A DNA stretch of 13,681 bases, from positions 1-13,681 of the forward strand of contig CANGEH010000026.1 of NCBI GenBank assembly GCA_947452665.1. The letters are read 5' to 3'. A program made the position numbers and the translations under genes. Positions 1-7,184 of this stretch are shown piece after piece; the first letter of the stretch is position 1; the number at the start of each line of letters is the position of its first letter. This DNA is from Caulobacteraceae bacterium. Its GTDB lineage: Bacteria > Pseudomonadota > Alphaproteobacteria > Caulobacterales > Caulobacteraceae. The notes under the pieces are model-generated. The model was not told where the DNA came from. It searched no databases and saw only the letters and a program-made list of their open reading frames with translations.

Positions 1-210
1 GCCTCCTATTTTTATAGCCGCGATGTTTCCCGCTGCTGGCGTGTCGGCGAGGCGCTCGAATTTGGCATGGTCGGTATAAATGAGGGCCTGTTTTCGACCG
101 AGGTTGCCCCCTTTGGCGGCTGGAAGGAAAGCGGGCTTGGCCGCGAAGGTGCGTCCGAAGGTCTAGCGGAATATCTGGAGACCAAATATTTGTGTTTTGG
201 GGGCCTTTAA
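1..210 (+). CDS. gabD: succinate-semialdehyde dehydrogenase, C-terminal end (partial)
   Basis: The window opens inside this gene; only the last 69 codons and the TAA stop are present. Seen: the translated tail contains the segment EVAPFGGWKESGLGREG followed by an EYLETKYLC ending, which is the characteristic C-terminus of GabD-type aldehyde dehydrogenases. Known for the family: it oxidises succinic semialdehyde to succinate with NAD(P)+ in the cytosol, the last step of GABA breakdown. The catalytic Cys and Glu and the cofactor site lie upstream of the window, so cofactor preference cannot be judged. Its stop overlaps the next start (TAATG), implying one transcript with the polyamine genes. 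Context suggests it finishes putrescine-derived GABA catabolism. It might also oxidise other aminoaldehydes of the pathway, since no separate PuuC-like gene is visible. Confidence 0.88.
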   Translation, partial: ASYFYSRDVSRCWRVGEALEFGMVGINEGLFSTEVAPFGGWKESGLGREGASEGLAEYLETKYLCFGGL

Positions 211-1562
211 TGACCACCAATCTCCTCACGCGTCTATTGGCAGATGAGCGCCAGCGCTTTGTTGATGCCCATCCCAAAAGCGCGGCCATGGCTAAGGCCG
301 CGAGCGCCCATTGGCATGGCGGGGTACCTATGCACTGGATGGGTGATTGGGCGAGCCCCTTTCCCATTTTTGCGGCCAGCGCCCATCAAGCCCAGATTAC
401 CGATCTTGACGGTCTGACCTATGATGATTTTTGCCTCGGCGACACCCCGTCCATGTTTGGTCATGGGCTGGACCTTGTGGCGCGGGCCTTGAGCGACCAA
501 GCGCTAAAAGGCACCGGCTTTATGTTGCCGACAAGGGATGCGGTCGTGGTTGGCCAATTGCTGAGCGAGCGCTTTGGTCTGCCGTTTTGGCAGACGGCCA
601 ATACCGCCACTGATGCCAACCGCGCCGCCATTCGCTGGGCCCGGGCTGTAACCGGGCGCGATCAGATCCTGGTGTTTGATGGCTGCTATCACGGCGCGGT
701 TGATGATACTTTTGTTAGCCTTGCATCGGGTAGGCCCGGCATGAAGCCTGGGCTGGTCGGTCAGGTTCACGATGTCAGCGCCCTTGCCAAGGTGATTGAT
801 TTTAATGATCTGGCGGCTCTGGAGGCAGCGCTTGCCCCTGGCGACGTGGCTTGCGTTTTGGCCGAGCCCGTCATGACCAATTGCGGCATGATCGCGCCGC
901 AACCGGGCTATTTGGAGGCTCTGCGCCGCTTAACCCGGCATTACGGCACTCTTCTTTTGATCGATGAGACCCATACGATTTCGACCGGGCCTGGCGGCGC
1001 GACGCGAGCCTATGGTCTGGAGCCAGACATATTCACGCTTGGCAAGGCCATTGCCGGCGGTGTGCCCGCTGCTGTCTGGGGCGTGACGGCTGAGCTTTCG
1101 CAGCGCATGATTGCGGCGGCCAAGGCTATCGGGCCCGGCTATTCGGGTATTGGTACGACCTTGTCTGGCAATGCCCTATCGCTGGCGGCCATGCGGGTCA
1201 TGCTTGAAGACGTCATGACGAGCCAATCTTATGACCGTATGCTCGCAGGCGCGGCGCGTCTGGTGGCAGGGCTTGACCGGGTCATCGCCAAGCATGGCCT
1301 GGCCTGGAGCGCGGTTCAGATCGGCGCGCGGGTCGAGCTTGTCTTTGCCAGCCCTGCGCCGACCAATGCTCGGCAAATGCGCGCGGCGCTTGATCATGAC
1401 CTTTTGGAAGCCCTGCATCTTTATTTGATTAATCACGGCGTTCTGATTGCGCCTTTTCACAATATGATGCTGGTGTCTCCGGTAACGACCAATGCCCAGA
1501 TTGACCGACTGATTGACGCCATAAACGCCTTTGCCCTTGCCCTAGAAAGCAGTCCAAAATGA
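210..1562 (+). CDS. class-III (GSA-aminomutase-like) PLP aminotransferase
   Basis: A 450-residue PLP enzyme of fold type I, class-III. Seen: GCYHG at about 158-162, the PLP-binding Asp in LLIDETHT (D252), and the probable Schiff-base Lys in LGKAIAGGVP (K279). The cofactor-phosphate region reads TATDANR (132-138) where class-III enzymes usually have SGSEA or SGTEA. The DETHT segment also differs from the common DEV(Q/M)TG. The nearest familiar relatives are glutamate-1-semialdehyde aminomutase-like transaminases, but the genomic setting argues against a haem role. I chose ATG 210, which overlaps the gabD stop and has GGGGG at 199-203 six bases upstream; an in-frame GTG at 192 lies inside gabD. 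The stop overlaps the next gene by ATGA, so translation is probably coupled. Lying between GabD and glutamylpolyamine synthetase, it may transaminate GABA or gamma-glutamylputrescine. The substrate is inferred only. Confidence 0.85.
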   Translation: MTTNLLTRLLADERQRFVDAHPKSAAMAKAASAHWHGGVPMHWMGDWASPFPIFAASAHQAQITDLDGLTYDDFCLGDTPSMFGHGLDLVARALSDQALKGTGFMLPTRDAVVVGQLLSERFGLPFWQTANTATDANRAAIRWARAVTGRDQILVFDGCYHGAVDDTFVSLASGRPGMKPGLVGQVHDVSALAKVIDFNDLAALEAALAPGDVACVLAEPVMTNCGMIAPQPGYLEALRRLTRHYGTLLLIDETHTISTGPGGATRAYGLEPDIFTLGKAIAGGVPAAVWGVTAELSQRMIAAAKAIGPGYSGIGTTLSGNALSLAAMRVMLEDVMTSQSYDRMLAGAARLVAGLDRVIAKHGLAWSAVQIGARVELVFASPAPTNARQMRAALDHDLLEALHLYLINHGVLIAPFHNMMLVSPVTTNAQIDRLIDAINAFALALESSPK

Positions 1563-2971
1563 CCAAGCCTTCTGTTTCTGCCTTGCCGCCGCGCCGCGGT
1601 GTTGCCACGCCTGACGAATGCCAGGCCTTTTTGGATGCCAATCCGAATATTCAGTTTTTCGATGTGTTTTTTACCAGCATGGCCGGAGTGCCTAGGGGCA
1701 AGCGCCTGCGTCGTCACGAATTGATGCCGATCTATGAATATGGCCGGTTCTTGCCGGGCTCGGTCCTTGTGGTTGATGTCAATGGGGCCGATTGCGAGGA
1801 AACGGGTCTGGTCTGGGAAGATGGCGATGCCGACCGGCTGGCAAGGCCGGTGCCCGGAACCTTGACGGCGGCACCTTGGTTGGGCGCGGATATGGGCCAG
1901 GTCATGCTGTCGCTTTATGAGTTGGACGGCACGCCCAATGATCTGGACCCGCGCCATGTTTTGCAACGCGTCTTGGATCGTTATGCCGCCGATGGCCTGA
2001 CCCCCGTCACAGCCTGCGAGTTGGAATATTATCTGGTCGATCTTGAGCGGACGGCGGATGGTGACTTACAGCCGCCGCGCTCGGCCCAGACCGGGCACCG
2101 CCCGACCGGGATTCAGGTTTATGGTTTGCCGGAACTAGAGGCGATCTCGCCGTTCTTGCGCGAGCTTTGGGCCACCTGTGATGTGCTTGGTGTGCCGCTC
2201 GAAGGCGCGATTTCAGAATTTGCGCCTAGTCAGGTTGAGCTAACCCTCAAGCACAAGCCCGATGCCCTTCGCGCCGCTGACGATGCCTTGCTGTATAAGC
2301 GCGCGGCCAAGGGTGTGGCCCTGCGCCACGGCTGTGAGGCAACCTTTATGGCCAAGCCCTGGTCTGACCGGGCCGGCAGCGGCTTTCACATGCATGTCAG
2401 CTTTAATAATGCCGCTGGTGAGAACCTCTGCGCCAGCGACGACCTGCAAGGCTCGCCCATGCTCAAAAATGCCATTGGCGGTATGAAGGACCTGTTGGGC
2501 GAGGGCATGGCGATTTTTGCGCCCAATGCCAATTCCTATCGCCGCTTTAAGGCCAATTCCTATGCGCCGGTTGCGCCAACCTGGGGGGTGAATAACCGCA
2601 CGGTGTCTTTGCGCGTGCCCGCAGGCCTTCCCCATACCCGCCATGTCGAGCACAGGGTGGCCGGGGCAGATGCCAATCCCTATCTGGTCTTGGCGGTGAT
2701 CTTGGCCTGCGCGCATTACGGGATCAGCCATAAGATTGACCCAGGCCCCGCCGTGGTCGGCGATGGCTATGCCGCCGCCCAGGCGGCCAATGTGCGCCTG
2801 CCGTCTAACTGGTTTGCGGCCGTCGATCTTTTGGACCAGTCCAAAATCTTGCGTGACTATCTGGGCGACCGCTTTGTCGACATGTTTGTCTCGGTCAAAC
2901 GCACCGAGCAGGCACGCTTTTTTGAGGTCGTCACATCGCTAGATTTTGACTGGTATTTACGCAACGCTTGA
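1559..2971 (+). CDS. puuA: gamma-glutamylpolyamine synthetase (glutamine synthetase family)
   Basis: A 470-residue member of the glutamine synthetase superfamily. Seen: an N-terminal beta-grasp region (about 25-120) and catalytic-domain metal and ATP motifs, namely ELEYYL (E154, E156), the E220/E227 segment EFAPSQVEL, GSGFHMHVS (274-281, with H277 and H279), NSYRRF (325-330), R347 in NNRTVSLRVP, and E364 in HVEHR. The RHVEHRVAGADANPYL ending is typical of PuuA/SpuB-like enzymes. I see no adenylylation-type Tyr loop of GlnA, and the protein has the usual length of the glutamylpolyamine branch. Family role: ATP-dependent joining of glutamate to putrescine or another polyamine, giving gamma-glutamylputrescine in the cytosol. 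ATG 1559 overlaps the upstream stop by four bases, with little Shine-Dalgarno sequence, so it is probably translated by coupling. Neighbouring transporter and hydrolase genes support the polyamine assignment over ammonia assimilation. Confidence 0.9.
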   Translation: MTKPSVSALPPRRGVATPDECQAFLDANPNIQFFDVFFTSMAGVPRGKRLRRHELMPIYEYGRFLPGSVLVVDVNGADCEETGLVWEDGDADRLARPVPGTLTAAPWLGADMGQVMLSLYELDGTPNDLDPRHVLQRVLDRYAADGLTPVTACELEYYLVDLERTADGDLQPPRSAQTGHRPTGIQVYGLPELEAISPFLRELWATCDVLGVPLEGAISEFAPSQVELTLKHKPDALRAADDALLYKRAAKGVALRHGCEATFMAKPWSDRAGSGFHMHVSFNNAAGENLCASDDLQGSPMLKNAIGGMKDLLGEGMAIFAPNANSYRRFKANSYAPVAPTWGVNNRTVSLRVPAGLPHTRHVEHRVAGADANPYLVLAVILACAHYGISHKIDPGPAVVGDGYAAAQAANVRLPSNWFAAVDLLDQSKILRDYLGDRFVDMFVSVKRTEQARFFEVVTSLDFDWYLRNA

Positions 2972-3082
2972 AAAAGACGCGATTTGGTCGTCGAAATGCT
3001 GCAGGGCCCGAAAACCTTGGGCCAGACTGTGCGATCACATAAACGACTTGGCCTCAGTCCAAGCCAAAAGAGAGGGAAGATT
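2972..3082 (+). other. intercistronic gap with weak hairpins before the binding-protein gene
   Basis: A 111-base gap, the longest within the polyamine cluster. Seen: a possible stem GGCCC (3005-3009) with GGGCC (3019-3023) around a 9-base loop, and CTTGG (3047-3051) with CCAAG (3059-3063) around a 7-base loop. An alternative pairing uses TTGGC (3048-3052) with GCCAA (3063-3067). Neither is followed by a T-run, so they do not look like intrinsic terminators. A strong Shine-Dalgarno AGAGGGAAG lies at 3071-3079. Inference: the gap may hold an internal promoter or RNA processing/stabilising structure that raises binding-protein levels. A weak -35/-10 pair (TTGGGC 3017-3022, TAAACG 3040-3045) is possible but unconvincing. 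Confidence 0.3.
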
Positions 3083-4195
3083 ATGAGTGACAAGTCCGGT
3101 GCTTCAAGACGATCACTACTCACCGCCCTAGGCGCCTCCGGGGCTGCTGCAGTTGGCTTGAGCTTTGCGGGCGGCCTAGCCGGTTGCAGCCCAAAGGCTG
3201 ATACCAAGACGGCAGGCGGGGCTGAGGAAGCCAAGCTGAACTTTTATAACTGGGACACCTATATTGGCCCGACCACCTTGGCCGACTTCAAAAAGGCTAG
3301 CGGGGTTGATGTCAGTATGAGCCTGTTTGCGACCAATGATGAATTGTTCGCCAAGCTCAAGGCCGGAAATCCCGGCTTTGATGTGATCGTGCCGTCCAAC
3401 GAATTTGTCACGCGCATGAGCCAGTCCAATATGCTGATGCCGCTGGATCACACCAAGATCCCCAATATGAAGAATATTGATCCGGCCTTTTTGAACCCTG
3501 ATTTTGATCCGGGCCGGAAATATTCCATGCCCTATACTTGGCTAGTTCTGGGGATTGGCTATCGCAAGTCCAAGGTCAAGGGCGTGCCAGACAGCTGGAA
3601 ATACATTCTTGATTCCGACCAATATAAGGGCCGTATTGCCTTGCTATCAGAGTCTGCTGACCTGACGCGGCTTGCGGCCAAATATCTTGGCCATTCGGTC
3701 AATGGCATCCAGCCTGACATGGTCGCCCAGATCGAAAAAATGCTGATCAAGCAAAAGCCCTATATCAAGGCCTTCCATGACGATAACGGCCAGGACATGT
3801 TGCTGGCCGGTGATGTCGATCTGGTGCTGGAATATAATGGCGATATTGCCCAGGTGATGAAGGAAGATCCAGATCTCGATTTCGTCGTGCCCAAGGAAGG
3901 CAGCCTGATCAATTCCGATACGCTTTGCATCCCGGTTGGCGCGCCAAGGCCCAATAATGCCCATGCCTTTATCAATTATCTGCTTGATGGCCAGGTCGGT
4001 GCCGATATCACCAAGACCATCCTCTATCCCACCCCCAATGCGGCGGCCAAGGCCCTTATGCCCGATAGCTACCGCGCCAATCCGGTGATCTTCCCGCCTA
4101 AGGCCATTATGGATAAGTGCGAATACGGCGCCTTTGAAGGCGCTGAAAAAGCCAAATTGTTCGAAGAGGCCATTACCCGGGTTCGGGCGGCCTAG
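3083..4195 (+). CDS. potF: polyamine ABC transporter substrate-binding lipoprotein (Tat-type signal)
   Basis: A 370-residue PotD/PotF/SpuD-E-type binding protein that captures putrescine or spermidine for the adjacent permease. Seen: an N-terminal signal with a twin-arginine motif SRRSLL (8-13), a hydrophobic stretch, and a lipobox LAGC ending at Cys35. The mature part begins with YNWDTYIG (55-62), the classic first ligand-binding segment with W57 and Y60. Later come PYTWLVLGIGY, LEYNGDIAQ and the PKEGSLINSDT region with a candidate ligand Asp. The usual Trp of the hinge motif (W-N/A-G-D) is Tyr here. I chose ATG 3083 because AGAGGGAAG at 3071-3079 precedes it and it yields a proper signal peptide; an in-frame non-ATG start at 2984 would bury the signal. 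It is the first transporter gene and is followed after 39 bases by the permease. Which polyamine it prefers cannot be told from sequence. Confidence 0.9.
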   Translation: MSDKSGASRRSLLTALGASGAAAVGLSFAGGLAGCSPKADTKTAGGAEEAKLNFYNWDTYIGPTTLADFKKASGVDVSMSLFATNDELFAKLKAGNPGFDVIVPSNEFVTRMSQSNMLMPLDHTKIPNMKNIDPAFLNPDFDPGRKYSMPYTWLVLGIGYRKSKVKGVPDSWKYILDSDQYKGRIALLSESADLTRLAAKYLGHSVNGIQPDMVAQIEKMLIKQKPYIKAFHDDNGQDMLLAGDVDLVLEYNGDIAQVMKEDPDLDFVVPKEGSLINSDTLCIPVGAPRPNNAHAFINYLLDGQVGADITKTILYPTPNAAAKALMPDSYRANPVIFPPKAIMDKCEYGAFEGAEKAKLFEEAITRVRAA

Positions 4196-4222
4196 GCCCT
4201 CAACGCACCCATAAAAAAGACC

Positions 4223-4230
4223 AAGGGGGA
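4223..4230 (+). promoter_or_regulatory. ribosome binding site of first permease gene
   Basis: AAGGGGGA lies four bases upstream of ATG 4235, in the 39-base gap after the binding-protein stop. It is a clear purine-rich site in a cluster where many other starts rely on stop/start overlap, and it fixes the permease start. Confidence 0.5.
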
Positions 4231-4234
4231 TCGG

Positions 4235-5143
4235 ATGGAACAGAGTTGGCGAAAGGCAAAATCGGTTTTTGCCCTGGTGCTGGGGCCGCCATTGTTTTGG
4301 CTCGTCCTGTTCTTTCTGATCCCCCTTGCCATTGTCTGGGTTTATAGTTTTGGCACAAATATTGGCCTGACCCAGATTGCCTTTACCGGTACGTTTTCCA
4401 ATTATGTCCGGGCGATTGAGCCGCTCTATGTGGGCATATTCATCAAGTCGGTTGGGGTCGCGGCCCTGACCACTGGCCTTTGCATCGTGCTGGGCTTTCC
4501 AGTGGCGCTGGCCATTACGTTTGCGCCAGACAAGCTTAAGGCCTGGCTGATCTTGCTGATCATGCTGCCGTTCTGGACCAATCTCTTGATCCGCACCTAT
4601 GCCCTGATCGCGGTCCTTCGTGACGAGGGTTATGTCAATATGACCCTGAACTGGCTCTGGACACATGCGGGCGGCCTGATGAGTTTTGCTGGTTTAAAGC
4701 CGCTGGGCGATTTTGTGCCGTTGCAATTGCTGCACAATAATTTCGCCGTCGTGTTTGGGCTGGTTTATGTCCATCTGCCCTTTATGGTCTTGCCGCTCTA
4801 TTCGGCCCTGGACCGGCTTGATCGTTCGCTGCTCGAGGCCAGTCTTGATCTTGGTGCCGGTCATGCCCGCACCATGCTTCAGATCGTAGCGCCATTGGCC
4901 TTGCCGGGCATTGCCTCTGGCATATTGATCACCTTTATCCCAGCCCTTGGGGCCTATCTGACGCCGGACCTGCTAGGCGGCCCCGATAGCCAAATGATTG
5001 CCAATATTATTGAGCGCCAGTTTAAGCGGGCCAATGACTGGCCGTTCGGCGCGGCGCTTTCCTTCCTGCTCATGTATATGACCTTTATCGCCATTGCTCT
5101 GCAGTCGGTTTTGGCCAAACGCAGTGCGGGGCCCAAGGCATGA
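4235..5143 (+). CDS. potH: polyamine ABC transporter permease (PotB/PotH type)
   Basis: A 302-residue inner-membrane permease. Seen: a first hydrophobic helix at about 13-38, further membrane segments near 68-96, 103-125, 165-190, 222-245 and 272-293, and the cytoplasmic EAA loop LLEASLDLGAGHARTMLQIVAP (199-220), whose conserved Gly contacts the ATPase. The long first helix with FFLIPLAIVWVYSF and the ending around YLTPDLLGG are typical of PotB/PotH. It forms the channel with the next gene's product for ATP-driven import of putrescine or spermidine. The start is ATG 4235 with AAGGGGGA upstream. Its stop overlaps the second permease start (ATGA), which fits the need for equal amounts of the two subunits. 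The length is normal and no defect was seen. Confidence 0.92.
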   Translation: MEQSWRKAKSVFALVLGPPLFWLVLFFLIPLAIVWVYSFGTNIGLTQIAFTGTFSNYVRAIEPLYVGIFIKSVGVAALTTGLCIVLGFPVALAITFAPDKLKAWLILLIMLPFWTNLLIRTYALIAVLRDEGYVNMTLNWLWTHAGGLMSFAGLKPLGDFVPLQLLHNNFAVVFGLVYVHLPFMVLPLYSALDRLDRSLLEASLDLGAGHARTMLQIVAPLALPGIASGILITFIPALGAYLTPDLLGGPDSQMIANIIERQFKRANDWPFGAALSFLLMYMTFIAIALQSVLAKRSAGPKA

Positions 5144-6006
5144 CTAAGCGCCCAAAACAGGCAGCCCCTGGGCCTTTGGAATATCTGCGTCGCTGGCCGC
5201 TCCAGGCTTGGCTGGTCATGGTCACGGTGTTTTTGTATGCGCCGCTTTTGACCTTGATGGCCTTCAGTTTTAACGACTCCAAACGCAATATTGTTTGGAA
5301 GGGCTTTACGCTCAAATATTATGAGAAGGTCCTGCAGAATGAGAGCCTTTTAACGGCTTTTGGCAACTCCCTGACCATTGCCGCAATCTGCACCCTGGTG
5401 AGTGTGATCCTAGGCGCCATGACCGCGCTCTTACTTTGGCGCTTTCGGTTTGGGGGCAAGACCGTCCTAGATGGGGCCATGGCCTTGCCGATTGTCGTGC
5501 CCGAAATCTGTATGGGCGTGGCCATGCTGGTGTTTTTCGCCAAGGTCATGCCCTGGCCTGGTGGTCTGCCTTGGCCGCTTAATCTGGGTGCGATCATTAT
5601 CTCGCACATCTCGTTTTCATTTCCATTCGTCGCTGTGGTCGTCCGCGCGCGCATGGCCTCGTTCAATCGCGAGCTTGAAGAAGCGGCCAAGGACCTGGGG
5701 GCCGGGGAATGGATGACGATTCGCGATGTCATTATTCCGCACATGCAACCATCTTTGGTTGCCGGGGCCTTGCTCGCCTTTACGCTTAGCCTGGATGATT
5801 TTGTTATCACCTTCTTCACCTCAGGACCCGACACGGTGACCTTCCCGGTCAAGGTCTATTCCATGGTGCGGTTCTCGGTGACGCCTGAGGTCAATGCCGC
5901 CTCGACCATACTCATCGTCCTGACCGTTATCCTAACCGCCCTGGCCCTGCGTTTTCAGGGTACGGACGCTGTCGCCGGTGGCCATGCCCCCGACCCTAAA
6001 GCTTAA
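5140..6006 (+). CDS. potI: polyamine ABC transporter permease (PotC/PotI type)
   Basis: A 288-residue second permease subunit. Seen: a first membrane helix around 22-44 (LVMVTVFLYAPLLTLMAFSF), further helices near 75-100, 112-134, 148-168, 204-226 and 254-272, and the EAA loop ELEEAAKDLGAGEWMTIRDV (178-197). The FNDSK segment after helix 1 and the LSLDDFVITFFTSGP stretch (216-230) are hallmarks of PotC/PotI proteins. It pairs with the preceding permease to form the translocation pathway. ATG 5140 overlaps the previous stop by four bases, so translational coupling is likely and no separate strong ribosome site is needed. The 3' end is separated by only 16 bases from the ATPase gene. Confidence 0.92.
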   Translation: MTKRPKQAAPGPLEYLRRWPLQAWLVMVTVFLYAPLLTLMAFSFNDSKRNIVWKGFTLKYYEKVLQNESLLTAFGNSLTIAAICTLVSVILGAMTALLLWRFRFGGKTVLDGAMALPIVVPEICMGVAMLVFFAKVMPWPGGLPWPLNLGAIIISHISFSFPFVAVVVRARMASFNRELEEAAKDLGAGEWMTIRDVIIPHMQPSLVAGALLAFTLSLDDFVITFFTSGPDTVTFPVKVYSMVRFSVTPEVNAASTILIVLTVILTALALRFQGTDAVAGGHAPDPKA

Positions 6007-6022
6007 GAGGGACCGTTAGATC

Positions 6023-7174
6023 ATGCCCGCCCCACAAAAAGCCGCCAAGGCCCCGGCCAAGACCATCATCAGTTTTGAAAACATCACCAAACGCTATGGC
6101 AAGGTGGTGGCCGTCGATAATGTCAGCCTGACCATTGAGGAGGGCGAGTTCTTCTCCCTGCTTGGCCCATCGGGCTGCGGCAAGACCACCCTGCTTCGGA
6201 TGTTGGCGGGGTTTGAAACCCCGACCGAGGGCCGCATACTGATAGACGGCCAAGATGTCAGCGAGATTCCGCCAAACAAGCGCCCGGTAAACATGGTGTT
6301 TCAGTCCTATGCGGTCTTTCCGCATATGACCGTGGCGCAAAATGTTGCCTATGGCCTCAAGGTCGATGGCGTTGGGGCAAAAGAGTGCGCCGAACGGGTT
6401 GAGGAAGCCCTAGCCCTGGTCAAGCTTGAGGGCTATGGCCCGCGCAAACCTGACCAATTGTCTGGCGGCCAAAGACAGCGGGTGGCCTTGGCCCGAGCCC
6501 TGGTCAAGCGCCCTCGCGTGCTTTTGCTGGATGAACCCTTGTCGGCGCTCGATGCCAAGTTGCGCGAACAAATGCGCTCAGAGCTAACCCAGCTTCAGGA
6601 CAAGGTGGGTATTACCTTTATCATGGTCACCCATGATCAGGACGAGGCCTTGGCCATGGCGTGCCGTTGCGCCGTGATGAATAGGGGCCTGTTGCAACAG
6701 GTCGCTACGCCTAGTGATCTTTATGAGTTTCCCAATTCGCGTTTTGTTGCCGACTTTATTGGTCAGGTAAATCTCTTCGAGGGTCAGTTGGCCGTGGATG
6801 AGCCTGATCACGCGGTGATTGACTCTGCCGAGGTGGGCGTACCCATCTATCTGGACCATGGGGTCACCGGTGCAACCGGCTCAACCGTCTGGGCCGCTAT
6901 TCGACCCGAAAAGATCGAGATTTATAAGCGTATAGACGGCGCCGACATGATTAAGATGGAAGATGCGCCTCAAGGCCATAATGTCGTGGCCGGGACCATT
7001 ACCCATCTTGCCTATTTGGGCTCAGAGACGGTGTTTGATGTCACGCTCGAGACCGGGCGCAGCGTCAAGGTGGTGCGTTCAAACCTGACGCGGTGGGATC
7101 AGGAGGACTTTAGCTGGGATGAGCCAGTTTGGCTGTCCTGGCATGCCTGCTCTCCTGCCATGTTGACGGCCTGA
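6023..7174 (+). CDS. potG: polyamine ABC transporter ATP-binding protein (PotA/PotG type)
   Basis: A 383-residue cytoplasmic ATPase that powers the importer. Seen: Walker A GPSGCGKTT (48-56), Q-loop Q94 in VFQSYAVFPHMTV, signature LSGGQRQRVALARAL (146-160), Walker B VLLLDEP (166-172), D-loop SALD (174-177) and switch His204 in VTHDQDEA. A C-terminal TOBE-like regulatory domain runs from about 290 to 375 (AAIRPEKIEI onward, including AGTITHLAYLGSE), as expected for PotA/PotG/SpuF. All catalytic residues are intact and the length is normal. The N-terminus carries a short Ala/Lys/Pro-rich stretch before the domain. AGAGGGA at 6006-6012 precedes ATG 6023 and overlaps the upstream stop. One ATPase serves both permeases as a homodimer in this family. 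Confidence 0.93.
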   Translation: MPAPQKAAKAPAKTIISFENITKRYGKVVAVDNVSLTIEEGEFFSLLGPSGCGKTTLLRMLAGFETPTEGRILIDGQDVSEIPPNKRPVNMVFQSYAVFPHMTVAQNVAYGLKVDGVGAKECAERVEEALALVKLEGYGPRKPDQLSGGQRQRVALARALVKRPRVLLLDEPLSALDAKLREQMRSELTQLQDKVGITFIMVTHDQDEALAMACRCAVMNRGLLQQVATPSDLYEFPNSRFVADFIGQVNLFEGQLAVDEPDHAVIDSAEVGVPIYLDHGVTGATGSTVWAAIRPEKIEIYKRIDGADMIKMEDAPQGHNVVAGTITHLAYLGSETVFDVTLETGRSVKVVRSNLTRWDQEDFSWDEPVWLSWHACSPAMLTA

Positions 7175-7184
7175 GCCGGCGGTC

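Noticed and set aside
192..209. GTG 192 as an earlier start of the first aminotransferase
   Set aside because: It lies inside the gabD coding end, while ATG 210 has GGGGG at a good distance and forms the usual TAATG junction.
3005..3067. Hairpins in the gap before the binding-protein gene as an intrinsic terminator
   Set aside because: Stems are only five base pairs and no T-run follows, so they are at most RNA processing or stabilising structures.
2984..3082. Extended start of the binding protein at 2984
   Set aside because: It would add 33 residues before the twin-arginine/lipobox signal; ATG 3083 has a strong ribosome site and a normal signal peptide.
3647..4666. A 339-codon open frame on the minus strand
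   Set aside because: It runs antisense across the binding-protein and permease genes and resembles no protein family; it is a by-product of codon bias in those genes.
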